Assembly (NCBI RefSeq): GCF_036785885.1
Contig: NC_092317.1
Location: forward strand, 6,078,501-6,142,500
Direction: 5' to 3'
From: Coffea arabica
Lineage: Eukaryota > Streptophyta > Magnoliopsida > Gentianales > Rubiaceae
DNA length: 64,000 nucleotides
Made by a program: the position numbers and the translations under genes
The notes under the pieces: model-generated
What the model saw: only the letters and a program-made list of their open reading frames with translations
The model's database searches: none
Told to the model about the DNA's origin: nothing
Shown here: positions 1 through 13,000 of the stretch, one piece after another
Layout: each line of letters opens with the position of its first letter
How positions within the stretch are numbered: position 1 is the first letter of the stretch

Positions 1-295
1 AATGTTTTCTCTCTTGGAATAACTAGACGAGAAATGAATTTCCAATGTACAAATCTACACAAGAAAGAACTGTCAAGCTTCAATTTTGCTTGCAGGCAGC
101 AATCTTGATGCACCTCTCAAGATTAGTATAACAGATATTGCACAGTTTGCATAAAGAAGAAGTGATAATGACATCCAAACGAAACATAATAATTAATACT
201 AATAGGACTAGTCTCCTGATATTTAAGAAGTACATTGTCGAGATGATAACAGTCCCATTAAAATCCCAGTAGGAGGCAAATAGTCCTGCTCTTAC

Positions 296-383
296 CTTTC
301 AAAGTTTTGAAGGCATTGTTGACACCCCAGTCCATCACATTCGCTGCTGCACTAGATTTCCCACTGACGGTTCCTCCCTGCAT
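296..383 (-). CDS. First coding exon of an unrecognised gene, rest beyond left edge
   Basis: Reading the minus strand, an ATG at 383 opens a 29-codon exon beginning MQGGTVSGKSSAAANVMDWG. It ends with AAAG followed by GTAAG, a good splice donor, at 295-291. Upstream at about 392-496 there is a likely intron inside the 5' untranslated region, with an acceptor-like TTAG just before the ATG and a CAG/GTATAT donor near 496. A GC-richer segment at 500-1080 fits the transcribed leader and promoter. I do not recognise the protein from 29 residues. The coding call rests on the clean start, open frame and splice signals only. The rest of the gene runs off the window to the left. Confidence 0.5.
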
Positions 384-2250
384 TTTAGACACTAACACAT
401 AAAAGTTTTTCAAGAACAGAACCATTACTTCAACACAATCACATGGTCACTCGTATACACTAGCCTGTATACACTAGCCTGTACAACAACATATACCTGA
501 AAATTCATGGGTTTTGGTTGGAAGCTGAATTGGAGCTAATTTCAAGCATCAAAATTGGATCTTGAAATGGTGAAAAGTATTGCCAAAGTTTTACAAGCAA
601 ATTCTTGATTAGCTGAGAAGCTCAGAAAAAACAAAGGGTAGAAGAGAAGATCATCATTGATTCATTTCATTTCTCTCTTGCAGTGTGCGATTTTGAAAGA
701 GTGGGAAGGAAAAGAAGTTGATGGAGGAGGTGAGGAAAAAGGGAGGGAAAGGGAAGGAAAGAGGAGGGGAATTTGAAGTTGGGGCTTGTTGGAAAGGGAG
801 CTGGAAGGATCAGTTGAGCTGAGCTGAGAGCGGAGTTAAGAGGGTAGAGTTGGGATCTGCAAGCTGTGGCTACTTCTGCTGCTGCTGCTGCCGCTGCTGG
901 GGACTGAAAACTGAGTCTCACTCTTGAGTGGTATTTTTGAGTTGAAATGAGCCAAAGCCGAAAAAGGGAAAGTGGTGTGAGCGAGTCGACTGAGACGAAA
1001 TCTGTGATTAGAGAGGAGAGATGTCTCTGGGAGAGAAAGAAGGGATCGGCGACGCTGTTGGGTTAGCGGAGCCGTGACGCCACTACTTAGACTAAGGCAA
1101 CCAAACCAAAGGGGATAATTGCAGTTTTTGCCCCCGCGACTTTTGCATCGGTTGTACTTTAGTCTCTTGTATTTTTTTCATTTGGACATTGCTCAAATTC
1201 TTTTCATTTTTCCCTTGTTCAATCTCACACTCCCGATGATTATGTTTCATTTGAATTTGGTTTTCTATAGTTACATAGCTTGTTGTTTCTAATATATAGT
1301 AGTTCTCAAAGATGATGAATGTAATTATAGAAATGTAATAATAGTGATATGAAATCAAATTATAAATAATCAAAGTGATTTGAATTGAAACATGAAAAAT
1401 CGAATTGAAATTAGTACAAAGCATATGGAATCAAAAGTTGAAAATTGTACATTTGTAATATTTTTCTTACGAAATCATGCAATATTTTTTAAGAAGTTTT
1501 TATCTTCAATTCGAATTCGCTGATATTATTCACAAAATCAATCTTTCTAATTTGCCTTTTACTCATGAACTCAATTTGCACAATTTTCTTATTCATTTAG
1601 ATTTTCTTCTTATCCTATGGTCGAGAGGATTCCACAAATTGTAGTTTCTTTTTTACTAAGATTCAGGCTTATAGTAACCAAATACTAACACCTATAGTTT
1701 AAAAGGTAAAAGTTAATAACATCTATAGATTCAATGGAAATAATTCAACTAAAATGAAATTTTCCAAGAAACTTTAATTTTCAAGGTCTTACATGTAAAA
1801 CTCGTTTTACTTTTTACTCCCTTACCTTGCACCTTCAGAATAGAGTAGTAACGCCTTTTGAAACGGCGGCTCAAACGACGTGTTTGGTAGGCGTTCTGAC
1901 GCCACTGGAAGATTAAAAAACAAGACAAAAAAAAAAAAAAAAGGAACAAAAAAGCCCAGCTGAGCTTGTTGAGTTGAGTTGGATGAAGATGGTTGGACCA
2001 TTTCCATTTGTGCATGTGGCTCTGGAAAATGCTCGGGCTTGAGTTGAGCTGAAGTCGAAAAACCATACAAGAGTTTATTCAAGCCGGCCTGAGGCGGCTG
2101 TTCCAGGCTTTTGTTTAATTGAGCCCCACGGTCCAGCTAGCCCACAAGCCCAGCTTAGTTGTTGAATAATTTCCAAAAAATGCAAATACTAAAAGCCTAA
2201 AACACCCCATGATTTTGCTGACCTAGTGATTTATCTCAACTCTATTTTTT
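384..2250. other. Leader and promoter of the edge gene, then AT-rich intergenic DNA
   Basis: 384-1080 is the probable 5' untranslated region and promoter of the minus-strand edge gene; it contains GCT/CTG-rich and GGAA-rich stretches near 700-900. From 1081 to 2250 I see AT-rich DNA with short chance frames only and a run of about 17 A at 1926-1942. No gene is supported here. Confidence 0.4.
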
Positions 2251-2257
2251 TTTTTGT

Positions 2258-2510
2258 CGATACGATATTCTTACACACTCGTTCGGATTTTTTAAGCAAA
2301 GCCACTTTTTAATGTGGCAAATTGGAGGGAGGCAAGATTTGAACCCTTGACTCCCACCCCACCAAACGTTAATGTATTGGTGGTGCCCACCAGTCCAAAG
2401 GATTCAAGTTTTTTACAATTTGTGCCACGTTATTCCACTCATACAGAAATTAAAGCTTTAAGTGAATTTCAGATACCATGTTTGATATTTGAAGCCTATT
2501 AGAATTTCAT
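2258..2510 (-). repeat. Possible tRNA-derived SINE remnant
   Basis: On the minus strand, 2335-2350 reads AGGGTTCAAATCTTGC, a close match to the RNA polymerase III B box. About 45 bases upstream, near 2386-2400, is TGGACTGGTGGG, which resembles an A box. That spacing is usual for tRNA-derived SINEs. No clear tail or target duplication is visible, so this is a weak call. Confidence 0.3.
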
Positions 2511-2586
2511 GATTACTTTAGAGGCTAGAAGACAATTTTTTACCTTCTACAATTATTTTTTCAAAATATTTCTAGCAAGGGAGGAG

Positions 2587-3033
2587 TAGGGTTGCAAACA
2601 AGTGAAGTCGAATCAAGTTTTGGTCTAATCAAGCTGAATTCAACTCAATTTTATCAAACTTAAACTCGACAAGTTTTCAGTGTAAAATTCAAATTCGATT
2701 TCAAATTCAAACCTAGTTGAACTTGAGTTCAAGCCTACTCAAGCTCAAAAAATTAAAAAAATAATTATTTTATTTTTAAAATGAATATAATAGATTTTTT
2801 TCTTAAAAAATAAAAATATTAAGGATATATGTGTAATTTTATGATTAAAATTATAAATATATATATATATATATATATTTGAGTTTGGTTGCGAGTTAAT
2901 GTATAGAGTTTCTATATGCTCGGTTCGAGTTTGACAGCTCAACTTAGTTGACTTGATTTTGATGTTGGCTGAGTTTGAGTCGAGTTTTGACCGAATTAAC
3001 TCGCAAGCAATTTGATTCGTTTGTAGCTCTAGA
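2587..3033. repeat. Decayed MITE-like element with imperfect terminal inverted repeats
   Basis: The left end begins AGGGTTGCAAACAAG. The right end, read on the minus strand, begins AGAGCTACAAACGAATC, giving an imperfect inverted pair. The interior is rich in repeated variants of TCGAGTTTGA and its complement and contains an AT run at 2856-2878. This style of GAGTTTGAG-rich element with a CAAAC terminus is common in plant intergenic DNA. It has no coding capacity, and the target duplication is not clear. Confidence 0.4.
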
Positions 3034-3588
3034 GAAGAGGTGAGATTTAAGAAGTGAAAAGGAGCAAAGACGTTAGAATCCAAGGCCTCTAATTCAAAAA
3101 AAAAAAAGTTAAAGCGAGAGTTTGTGCATAATAGAACTTTATTGTTGAGTTTCAATCTTGCCAAGTTTCTCTCATGAATTAAGCATTTTGACCTCAAAAG
3201 CAATAACTGAATAACCATGGCATTGTTTGGAATTCCAATTACACATTGCAATCTTTATGCCTTCATGTATTTCCTTCTAAAGCGTGAACTATAACTATTA
3301 CACTGAGGTAATCAACTACATCTAAGAATGATCCTTCTTGAAGTCCCTTGACCCCCCCCCCCCACACCACCTCCCCCAACCCAGAAATAGTGAAAGCACT
3401 TTTGGCTCTTTCCAGTTTCCATGCTTCCAATCACGCCTTCAGATCCCCTATGGAAGGCGCACCGAAGGGTAAATTCAAAGCGTGATCAAGTCACTCTTCC
3501 AATCCACGTCTAAGATACAAGTTCAAGCTGCTGCCACGATGAGACCTTCTCCAATCAGAAAGAGTGTGTTGAGTGCAAGCAGCTCTGT

Positions 3589-3628
<40 letters not shown>

Positions 3629-3710
3629 TTCTAGTTTCTATTTTCTATGTGCTGTGTGAGTCAACAACTATTACATCATCCGTCAGTTAACTATTTTGAA
3701 GAAGGAATGG
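3034..3710. other. Intergenic, 3' side of the USP-like gene
   Basis: Holds a C-run at 3351-3363 and an AT dinucleotide run at about 3592-3620 followed by T. No coding signal is seen. The part nearest 3711 is probably the 3' untranslated region of the USP-like gene. Confidence 0.5.
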
Positions 3711-6700
3711 TCAAATTTTTCTTCTTAAACTTCTTCTTGATCTTCTTGATCTCCATATAATTGCTGAAGGGTCTGGACAAAGCTGGTAAGGAATTTTTTG
3801 AGGAGGAATTTCTGGTATGCTGCAAAATAAGCAGTCTAATTTTGAGCAACATTATCAATAACATATCAAGAATCCCAACGTACCATCATTAACGTAAATC
3901 TTAGTCTGATGTTAGCATCCATTCTATTGTATGTGAATTTCCCTTGTTTCTTGTGGCCCAATAATTTCTACAAACGCCACCCAAAAAAACACCCCACCAA
4001 CCCAACCCCCCCAAACAAAAAAAAGGAGAAAAATGGATAGGTACAATTTATGCCACAAGTTGACCCGGACGTGGTGCTGACGTGTGTGTGACCACCTCAT
4101 TGAGGAGTTGGTACTTTAATTGACCTATAATAAAAGTATCCATTACATAAAGAAACACACAAACCACATTAAGTTCAAAAATAGAGTTCCTAATCAATGA
4201 GATCACTGTCGAATAGAACATGAATAATTTGGTTTAAAATATTGCAAAACTGAAAGAGCCCTAAGGATGTCTAAATTGAGTCCTACTGTAGTATTAGTGG
4301 TAACATGTCTTTTTTTTTTTTTTTCCGGTTTGACTAACAGGTACCCATTAGAATATATTTCAGGTGTTATATTTTTGAAAATATAAGATTAATTGGAAAA
4401 AGTAAATAAATATAAGGGAGGATAGGCAAGACTAAATAGGGAAAGTATATAAATATAAAAGAGAATAATAATTATTAAGATGTGTATGTCTAGAAGTATT
4501 AACGAGGCACTTGTTAGAAAAATCTTCTTTTTTTTTCCTTCAACGCTAGCCATCCCATTTTGGGTGACGGATAAAATGTAAGTTGTCATCCTTTAACTTA
4601 AAAAACTAAAATAAAAGACCCGTTAAAGTCCCCATAGAAATGTCAATTGTGCAAAATTAAGGTCACTTATTTAGTGTTGTTGACCATTGTCTGAAATCTC
4701 GAAGGCTGATCAAATCTAGTGAAACCTTGATCAGTGGAATCAGGATCTAATGGGGCATTTTGATGGATTATAGTATTAGATGTCCTTGAATATCAATGAC
4801 CATAGAGGTCCATTTTCACTGCCTGGAGCAGGTAAGAAACTTTATGCCATACCAAAAGATCAATAGAATTAGTTATATTACCTTAATGCAGAAATTTCAA
4901 TCTGGGAGAAGTCCATGTTGGTTGAACTATCCGGCACAGAAATAGTCCTTGTCGCCATTGATGTTGGGGCTTTGACGGCTAGGACTTTGCAATTCAAAGC
5001 GTTCACAACATTGTTGTGGTCCATTGCCAACCTAAACCCACATAATATATTGTCATTTTAGTGTTTCAGACAAAGAAGTTTCGGGTTTGAATGAAAGCTC
5101 CTCATTTCCATGAATGGATACAGTACCACACATAATTTTGACTGAGACAACTTTCTTGAATTTTCGTAGCCCGAATTGCATGAAGTAAAATGGGACAAGT
5201 AAAATTTCCAGGATAATTGATAAGGCTCATTGAATCTACGTTGCAATACACAACAACGAAAGTGGAGGACAACCAATCAAGGCATAGAGGTTCTTGATTG
5301 AGCAACATGCATGATGCAGAATCTTCCATACGAGAGAGAGTGTCTGAACTATCACGGTTGGATACAGGATACGTGCAAAATTAAAAACTTGAAATCTAAA
5401 TTCAAATTAATCGTTATATATCTAATGACGATAGTATATACATGATTAGTACATAAAAGATTGATCCATATGAGGAAGAATTACCTGGTCTGGGTGCAAC
5501 TCAAGTTCGTCCTATCCTCTAAAAAAATGAATTATGTATATGGCATTAGCCATCACACTCCATTCTTGATTCTTGCTGTCCATTTCAATATTTTAAAGAA
5601 GCTGGCAGCTGTGCAACTCTAATTAATTAAAAATGCATGAGAAATTTTGTTGAGTTTTAACATAAAAGCATGAGAAACCACATGCTTCAGGTTAGTAAGC
5701 ATCAAGATCAAAGTCCCGGTCAACATGACAGTTGAGGGCATTTGCATTTGGTAGCTAACCGAACCATTAATTTGTGTGAAGCTACTGAATTTGTAGGTCT
5801 CCCATATCGACCTTTTTTTTTTTTTTTTTTTTGGGGAAATGCTGCATTAAAAAGTTGTATTTTGATCCTTAAAGCTTAATCAATACATTCTTAAAATGTA
5901 TGAATTAAATTATAAACTAATGTCCATTTAAAGACGCCTATGGACCATACACTACATTAAGAAGCAACTATGGCACTACTCCTGCCATATCACGAAATTC
6001 TCATATGTGCTCCACATATTTCCTGTGAGCCAAAATTTTTGCACCTAATGCAGCCAGGCACAGAAATCTCACCCTTTTCTAGAAATTTTTTTCTTTTTCT
6101 TTTTCTTTTTAGACAAAAAAACAGAAAACCCATTACAGCTTATTGCTATAGTTTCTTTTTTCCTTCTTTTTTTTTTCCGTGTCATTTGCCTCTAAAGTGC
6201 AAATGTACAAAATTCCTGTAATTTAATGCAAAAATTAAATATAAGAAAGCATATTCTATTAAAGCCTAGCAGGTCAGCAACGTGCACAGAGCAAGTGTAG
6301 AAAACCGTCGTGTGAATCAATCTATGGACCGAAACAAGGAAGTGAATTGAACGTTGACCAATCAAGCTTTATGGCAGGCAGCCTTAACCAATCAATCATT
6401 CATCTCCATCAGCCACAGCTTTTTTGATCAGTTCAAACTTCGAAGATGCTTTCAATCTCATGATTTCCATCATCTATTCCTCAATCATTGTTATGATTCA
6501 ATTTCCAAGAAAGAATTTTTAACACTACTTACTTGTACAGAAAGCTCTGATCATGAAGCCCAACTACAAGAGTAGAAGCTCCAAGCTCTCTAACAATGGT
6601 CACAATCCTTCCTCCTTCTCGGTCCTCTTCAGTCACAACAATCTCAGTCTTGGTCTGCAACCATTATAATCCTAAATCATACACTTGGTCATTAATCATA

Positions 6701-6996
6701 ACCATACCAAATTATCTTCTACATCAATAAACAAAAAAAAAAAGGTACTGGAGGAATTTGATCTTGCCACTTACATTTGGGAAATTGTTGCAGATATCTT
6801 TGAAGGAAAGAGCCAAGTGGAAGCCCTTTAACCTGAGAAGTCTGAGCTTGTTCTTGTTCCTAGATCTTGTTGATGGGAAAACATGGAGCAGAGTAATCAA
6901 ATCCCCATAACGAAGAAGATTGTGTAAAGTCCACTGCAGGGCTGTTCTCGCCACATCTACATCTTCCACAACCACCACTATTTTTCTTGCATCCAT
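3711..6996 (-). CDS. USP-like (adenine nucleotide alpha-hydrolase fold) protein, four exons
   Basis: Four exons on the minus strand: 6996-6775, 6654-6533, 5031-4882 and 3819-3711, giving about 200 aa. All junctions are GT-AG and keep phase. The start is the ATG at 6996; the frame is open further upstream but without an ATG. The N-terminal beta strand (MDARKIVVVVEDVDVART) followed by a helix and LITLLHVFPS is the universal stress protein fold. Exon 2 adds TEIVVTEEDREGG and the STLVVGLHDQSFLYK strand-helix. Exon 4 encodes a basic tail with IPYQLCPDPSAIIWR, which I recall as the conserved C-terminus of a plant USP-like subfamily. The exact biochemical role of this subfamily is not known to me; nucleotide binding is inferred from the fold. 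Introns 2 (about 1.5 kb) and 3 (about 1.1 kb) hold only AT-rich DNA. Confidence 0.8.
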
Positions 6997-9900
6997 TGAA
7001 CTTAAATTCCTATGACTAGCTAGCAAGACTTCTTCTGTAGGGGTTAAAAAAAAAAAAGGTTTGCGAACTTCAATGATGGATGGATTGATTGGGAGGCAGT
7101 TCTTTTACCTTTGTTGTAACTTAGTTAACGTAGAAATTTCTGTCTGTAGCTGGTAAAAAGGGTAGCATATTTTTGGAGATTGCTTGCAGAAATATGAGAA
7201 ATGGACACCTGAAAATGACTCTAATGGGATCCTCTGATTATGAAAGGGTTTGCCAGAGAGGATAAGAGGAACAAGAAATGGACTTTATAGAATTGACTGG
7301 GATCCCTTTGTCAGATTTTGTCACCCTTTATACTCCAGCAATGTGTGTGTGTGTGTGTTTGGTTGTGCCCGAAGCCAGAGGGGATAGGCAGAGTTTAATT
7401 TGATACCTGCTGACTCCATTTAATCAATACATTAATCTAATCTAATCCCACTTCTATTAGGGGAAAATCAAGGCAGGGTGGTCTGCTAGCTTAAGACTAC
7501 CACTTGAAATTGAAGTGAAAGAAATTGTTGCATTACAAATTTAAATGCAGACAATTAATAAATATGCTATTATTGAAACATTGAACTCGAAGCAAGGGTG
7601 GAAGTTTTATGAGATTAAACATCTTACAAGTAAAATAAGAAAGACTACGGCCTTTCTTATTATGGAAAATTTGATTATGGAAAGTGATTATCAAAATCAA
7701 CTTGCTATTGCCTATTGAAGTTCCTTTTAATATTTTCAGCCTCTTAATGATTCTTTTTTTTTCTTCTATTCGGACAAGAAGAACTTAGCTTGAGATTTTT
7801 CCTTTTACAATCAAATCCCAAATTATGATTGGTTCAATTATCTGCTCTCTAGTTGTTAGACTAAGTATCAACATTAACTCTTTTTGTTTCTTCTTCTTCT
7901 TCTTTCTGTCTTGGACAGAAGATGAATGGACAGCCCTTTCTTTTAAACGGGTGAATGGACACTTTAACTGTCGTACAAAGGGTAAACCATAAAGAGTTAC
8001 CAGGCATAGAAAGAGGCAATTAATATGGACGGTGTGTTAGAAGACAAAAAGGACAACAAAAAGAAAAAGAACAGTAGTATTGTAGGGAAAAGGGGTCTTG
8101 AGGGATGCAACTACATTGCATGATAAAAAAGACAATAATCTTCTGTCATATCACACTCATGATTTTACAAATATTAATCGTACTCATTTCAAGAATTGTC
8201 TTTGCATGCAGAGATCATGCTGATTTAAGTACAAGAAGATGCAAATAAATCAATAAAATTGGTTGTGGTTTTTGATTGTGTCATCACCATTTTAAAATTC
8301 CCATTACTGCGCAGACAAAAAGATTTAATGTCGTCAAGTGATTTGGCCTGCTGGATTCTCTGTATTTTTGTTTATCCAAACAATTAGCCCAATTTTATTT
8401 TTTTCAGTTTAGTAATTGATTTAAGAGGGAATAAGTACATAAAAGTTTTCTGTCCTCTACGATCCCTTACAAAATTACACTCATTCTCAGGAACTGACAC
8501 CACGACGCTCCAATAACGCAGCCCACATCCCAAGCCACCACAGTAGGGAAGGAAGGTCTTGAAAGTCCAATATTCTGGACCTGGTGATTCTACAAGGATT
8601 AAGAATCCTTGAAGTTTTCCTGCAAAATGCTAAGTTCACATTCCTTCGTCTTAAATCGACATGTCGTATATATTTTAGTACTGATAATACATAGCATCAA
8701 TGCTCTAAAGATGTGGATTTACGATTGAGAGATGTAAATTTAGCCCCTCACTTGACTGTGTGGATGTTGAGGAGGAGAGAGAGATGAAAAAGAAAACGAT
8801 CCTTAGAGCCAATAATTAGCTATCCTACTTGTGGAATTAAAGCTAAATTGCTGTTCTAGCTTTTATGTGCTTTCTATGTACGGTATGAAACTTTTTACAA
8901 ACTACACAAAAAAGATAGTGAAAGGAGTTCAACAGAAAACAAATAGAATAGTTCATTTTTGTGAGAACAAGAATTGACAGGATGCTTTAAAAAGAGAAGA
9001 AGAAAACAAAAGAAAAGTATTAACCGGATGCATTGGTAGGCTACAGTACACTGTTGTAGATCATACTCCTTTTAGGAGGTTAAGGTGCAAGTCGATCGCC
9101 AAACTTCAGGGGTTTAATGCTCAAGGTAGAGGCTATTGAGTTATGAAACCAAAGGTTTCTCAGGTTATATGATGGCAAACGTTGCCCTCAGTCATATTAT
9201 ACATGTTTCAAGGAAGATACCCTGTAGAAAATGCACAACAACTCTGCTATCTGGTTCCCCATCAAAGAAACCAAGACAGGAGGAAAATAACCTCCACAAG
9301 ACTGAAAGAATTTGAGTATTCTTTCGGAATAAACGGAAGGATTTCTTACACAAAACCAATGAGATCCGGGGAGAATGTATTTCGAACAACGAGCAGGAAC
9401 ACAGAGATCAAACTAGACAAAGGATCTGCTCTTGCTTCAATCACGCACCTGTTTTCTGGTTCAGTAACTAGGAAAAATGCTGACCACGACCTCTCGGTGC
9501 CAAGAGCCCAGGACTCTCAAACAGTGTGACTGAATGTTAAGGACAAGCTTGGAATGATATATCAACTAAGACTCCAGTCAACTGACCTGTAACCCTGCCA
9601 TCTCAAGTAAGAACCTGCAACAGAACTAAAAGCAATTTGACGTGTTTGAACATCATCAAGTTCAAACAGACGTTCTTTACTTCACCTAAAATTGTCAAAC
9701 TTATATGACTAAATATATTACACAGATCAGCAGCCCTTTCATTTGTTCCTATAGGTCTAAATAACAACAGGCAGTTCTGTTTTATTGTTCCTGAGTCTTA
9801 CCTGCCCTTTAGTTATCATACATATTGTTCACAACAAAGTTTTGGGCATGGTTCTGACCCAGCTACCTAAGAGCAAAACCTGCCCTTGCTAACATTCATG

Positions 9901-10002
9901 ACAATACAAACATCACTGTACAAATTTGATGAGTTTCAATACAACACAAAATACTAAGGGCATGCTGCTTCTACAACCCACAAACAGAGCAAGCTAGCTT
10001 AT
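6997..10002. other. Intergenic between USP-like and DCP5-like genes
   Basis: The left part is the promoter and leader of the USP-like gene, with a GT dinucleotide run at about 7341-7359. The part from about 9500 to 10002 is probably the 3' untranslated region of the DCP5-like gene. Between them I see AT-rich DNA with no convincing coding exon. A 115-codon plus-strand frame at 9182-9529 has no recognisable domain and lies opposite the transcribed strand. Confidence 0.45.
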
Positions 10003-13000
10003 TTAAGTTGCACGGCTCCAAGCTGCTTTCACACGGCCTCTTCCTGCATTGTAATACCCCCTACCACGGTAGGAACCCTGTGAATTCCCTCCCCTATATG
10101 GCCCCTGAATGCCATGATCCCTTCGATGTTGCAGAATCTCGCCAATTTTCTGAAAGATTCAAATGCATGTATAATTCAGTAATTGACCATAAACAGATAC
10201 CAGAAGACTACTTCTATCTGAAACATGCATTACCTCGTCATCTGTCTTTCTAAGCTCTGAAACCTTCCCTCTGTAAGACTCACCATCCAGGGTAGGGCAT
10301 GAAAGTGAATCAAAGAAGTCATCCTTACAGTAAGCGCTCTGGAAAAGGAAGTGACAGTCTAGCTGGTGAAAGACTTCAGGAAACAGAAGTTATGGAGAAT
10401 AAGCAACGAGTGTAAAACTTTTTCTAATTAGGCAGACAATTGGCCCACCTTATTGTCTAGCTTCGGCAGTCCATTTCTAGATTCATCTACTGCTTCTTTT
10501 CCTTTACGCCCTATTTCATCTTCTTTGTTATCTTCTGATCCACCTTGCTTGGCTTTATCAAGAAGACCCCAGATCTCCTTTTTATTAAATTTGGCATTCA
10601 TTGCCTCAAAGTCAAAATCCTCAGTAAAGTTGGCGTCAGCCTACAGAACAAAAACAAAGAATGACATAAGTCAGCAATGAGGTAACTTGAACGGATTCTG
10701 GAATCTAAATTTGAATTGTAAAGTACTCCTACCTCACTGCTTCCCCATGCAGGACTCCCACCATGGCGGCGATAATATGGTCCAGCAGCATTTGGCTGGC
10801 CAAAAACATAAAATTAAACAGTACGAGCATGGATAAATCAGAAAAAACAAAGTTAGCTAGACATGAGTACAAGAACATAAGAGGAGACAGAAACTAACGT
10901 AAAAAGAGAAAAATAACAATTAAGCAGACTCTGATTATATATATATATGTATGTATGTATGTGAGAAGGAATGAAAATAAAATGCAACACAAAATTACCG
11001 CATTCGCTCTTCCCTGGCCTCTAGGAGCCTGGTGACGGTATGAAGCAGTGCCAATCAGCTGGAAGATTAGACATCCAAAAAACATTTGATTATGATACGT
11101 AGAGTATGAGCAAAATACTGAAGTTCATGATTTCCAATGCTTAACAGGAAATTAGGGAAAATTAGAAGGACATGGTATTTACCGGATTTCCTCTTCCAAC
11201 TGGATGACCTCTACAGGTCTGATAATTGTGTGAAAAAGCTCTATTTGGCTAACCAAATTGTAGAAGCACAAAAGACGTTATCAATATCACATATTTTTTA
11301 ATGAAAGAAATCAGTGGAAAAATGCATTACATTCCCCCAGAAAAAAAATTTTTGGATATGATAATTAACAAGGTTCAATATAACCAATCAACAGCATGAA
11401 GTCATTTTCTTTCTCTTCTCTGACCCTAGATATCTATCTATGAACTGCCTGCCTTCCTTTGACTTGTATATTGATGTTTTCAGTTAAGTTTGGGAAGTGT
11501 GCATAAATGCAGTAAGAGAAAGACATATGAATTTACCAAATTTCCTCGACCCCTTCCAAGCATACGATCTCTATTACTCTGGTACCGGAGATGCATATCT
11601 CCATAAATCTGCACAAGAGAAAATGCACAAAAAGAAATGTAAGAAAATCCTTCCAATTGTAGTATACGACATTCTCTATGAAAAGGAAAATCAATCAAGA
11701 AAGGCATAAAATGAACCAAATCTCCTCGACCCCGTCCTCGAACCTGTCCATGGTGCTGGCTACCATGGTGAGATGATGATGCAGGATCATACAGCTACAG
11801 TTAAAATCACAATCAGAAAAAAGTTTGATATCTCCCGACAATGAAATGAAGAAATCAACTAAAGAAACAATGAAGAGAAAATTTTCATGCACAGTACTCA
11901 AGCAACTCATGTTATTGCTACTTTTTATCACAAGGAAAATCAAATTCATGTCTTGTTGACTGTTGAATGAGAAATTTGACAAGCTATTGATTAGAGACAT
12001 GACAAAGTGAATTGGGTACATTTGATTTATAATTTAACTTGACAAAATTTCTCTCAGTCATCAAGTCTGAAATACCATCATTACAACATAAACTGCAATT
12101 TTCCTGATACAAGCTCAACATGATGGTCATGAACTGCAGCAACTGCTTTGGCCATACTAACTGCATGGGCATGTTGCTTGCCCTACGTGAGAAGATTATA
12201 CTAACTGCTGATAACTAATGCGAATTCAAGCTAACATCGTTATTTTCTCAAATTCTGATCATTGGACAATAACACCTATAGCACGGAAAATGAAGAGAAA
12301 TGTGCATGCCTATAAAGGAAAATTAAGTTAACTCCTAATAACTAATGTGAATTCATGCTAGCATCTTTATTATCTCCATTTCTGATCATGGCCAATAACA
12401 CCTTTAGCACCAAAAATGAGGAGAGAAGTGCATACCTTTCGAGCTGGTGATTTTGGCAGTTCTGTTGCTAGTTCTTCAATATTCTGCGAATCTGATGGCT
12501 GATGGTTGGATGGTGATCCTAAATTACTGTTCCCATCTGTACAATTGTGAGGAGACGATGCATTTACTGGCCTTCGCTCCCAAAATGAACCTGGGATTGC
12601 AGGAGATACATTTGATCCCCTCACATGAGGAGTGGTGGATGAACCCACAAAACTTGATGTGAATTTGGATATCAATGGAAATGGAGCAGGGCCAAGCAAG
12701 GACTGAGCTTGGTTGTTACATGGAGGTACAGCAGAGTTCACATTGGAAGCGATTACCAACGAAGGCTCTTTTTCAGAGCCAGAATCAACCACTTCCATCG
12801 AAAGGGGTTGATCTGTAGGAAGGGCATTGGAAATGTTACTTGACATTGGTGTGGAGGATAGATTGGAAAACAATGTAGAAAGAGGTATATGGCTATATTG
12901 CACAGTTGAAGGCAGTGGCGATGTAGATATTAAATTCACAGAACCAAAACAAGCAGGTGGCAACAAGTTCTGCGGAAGTTCAATGAAATTTAATGCATTC

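Noticed and set aside
9182-9529. 115-codon plus-strand frame downstream of the DCP5-like gene
   Set aside because: No recognisable domain, no splice context, ordinary intergenic composition.
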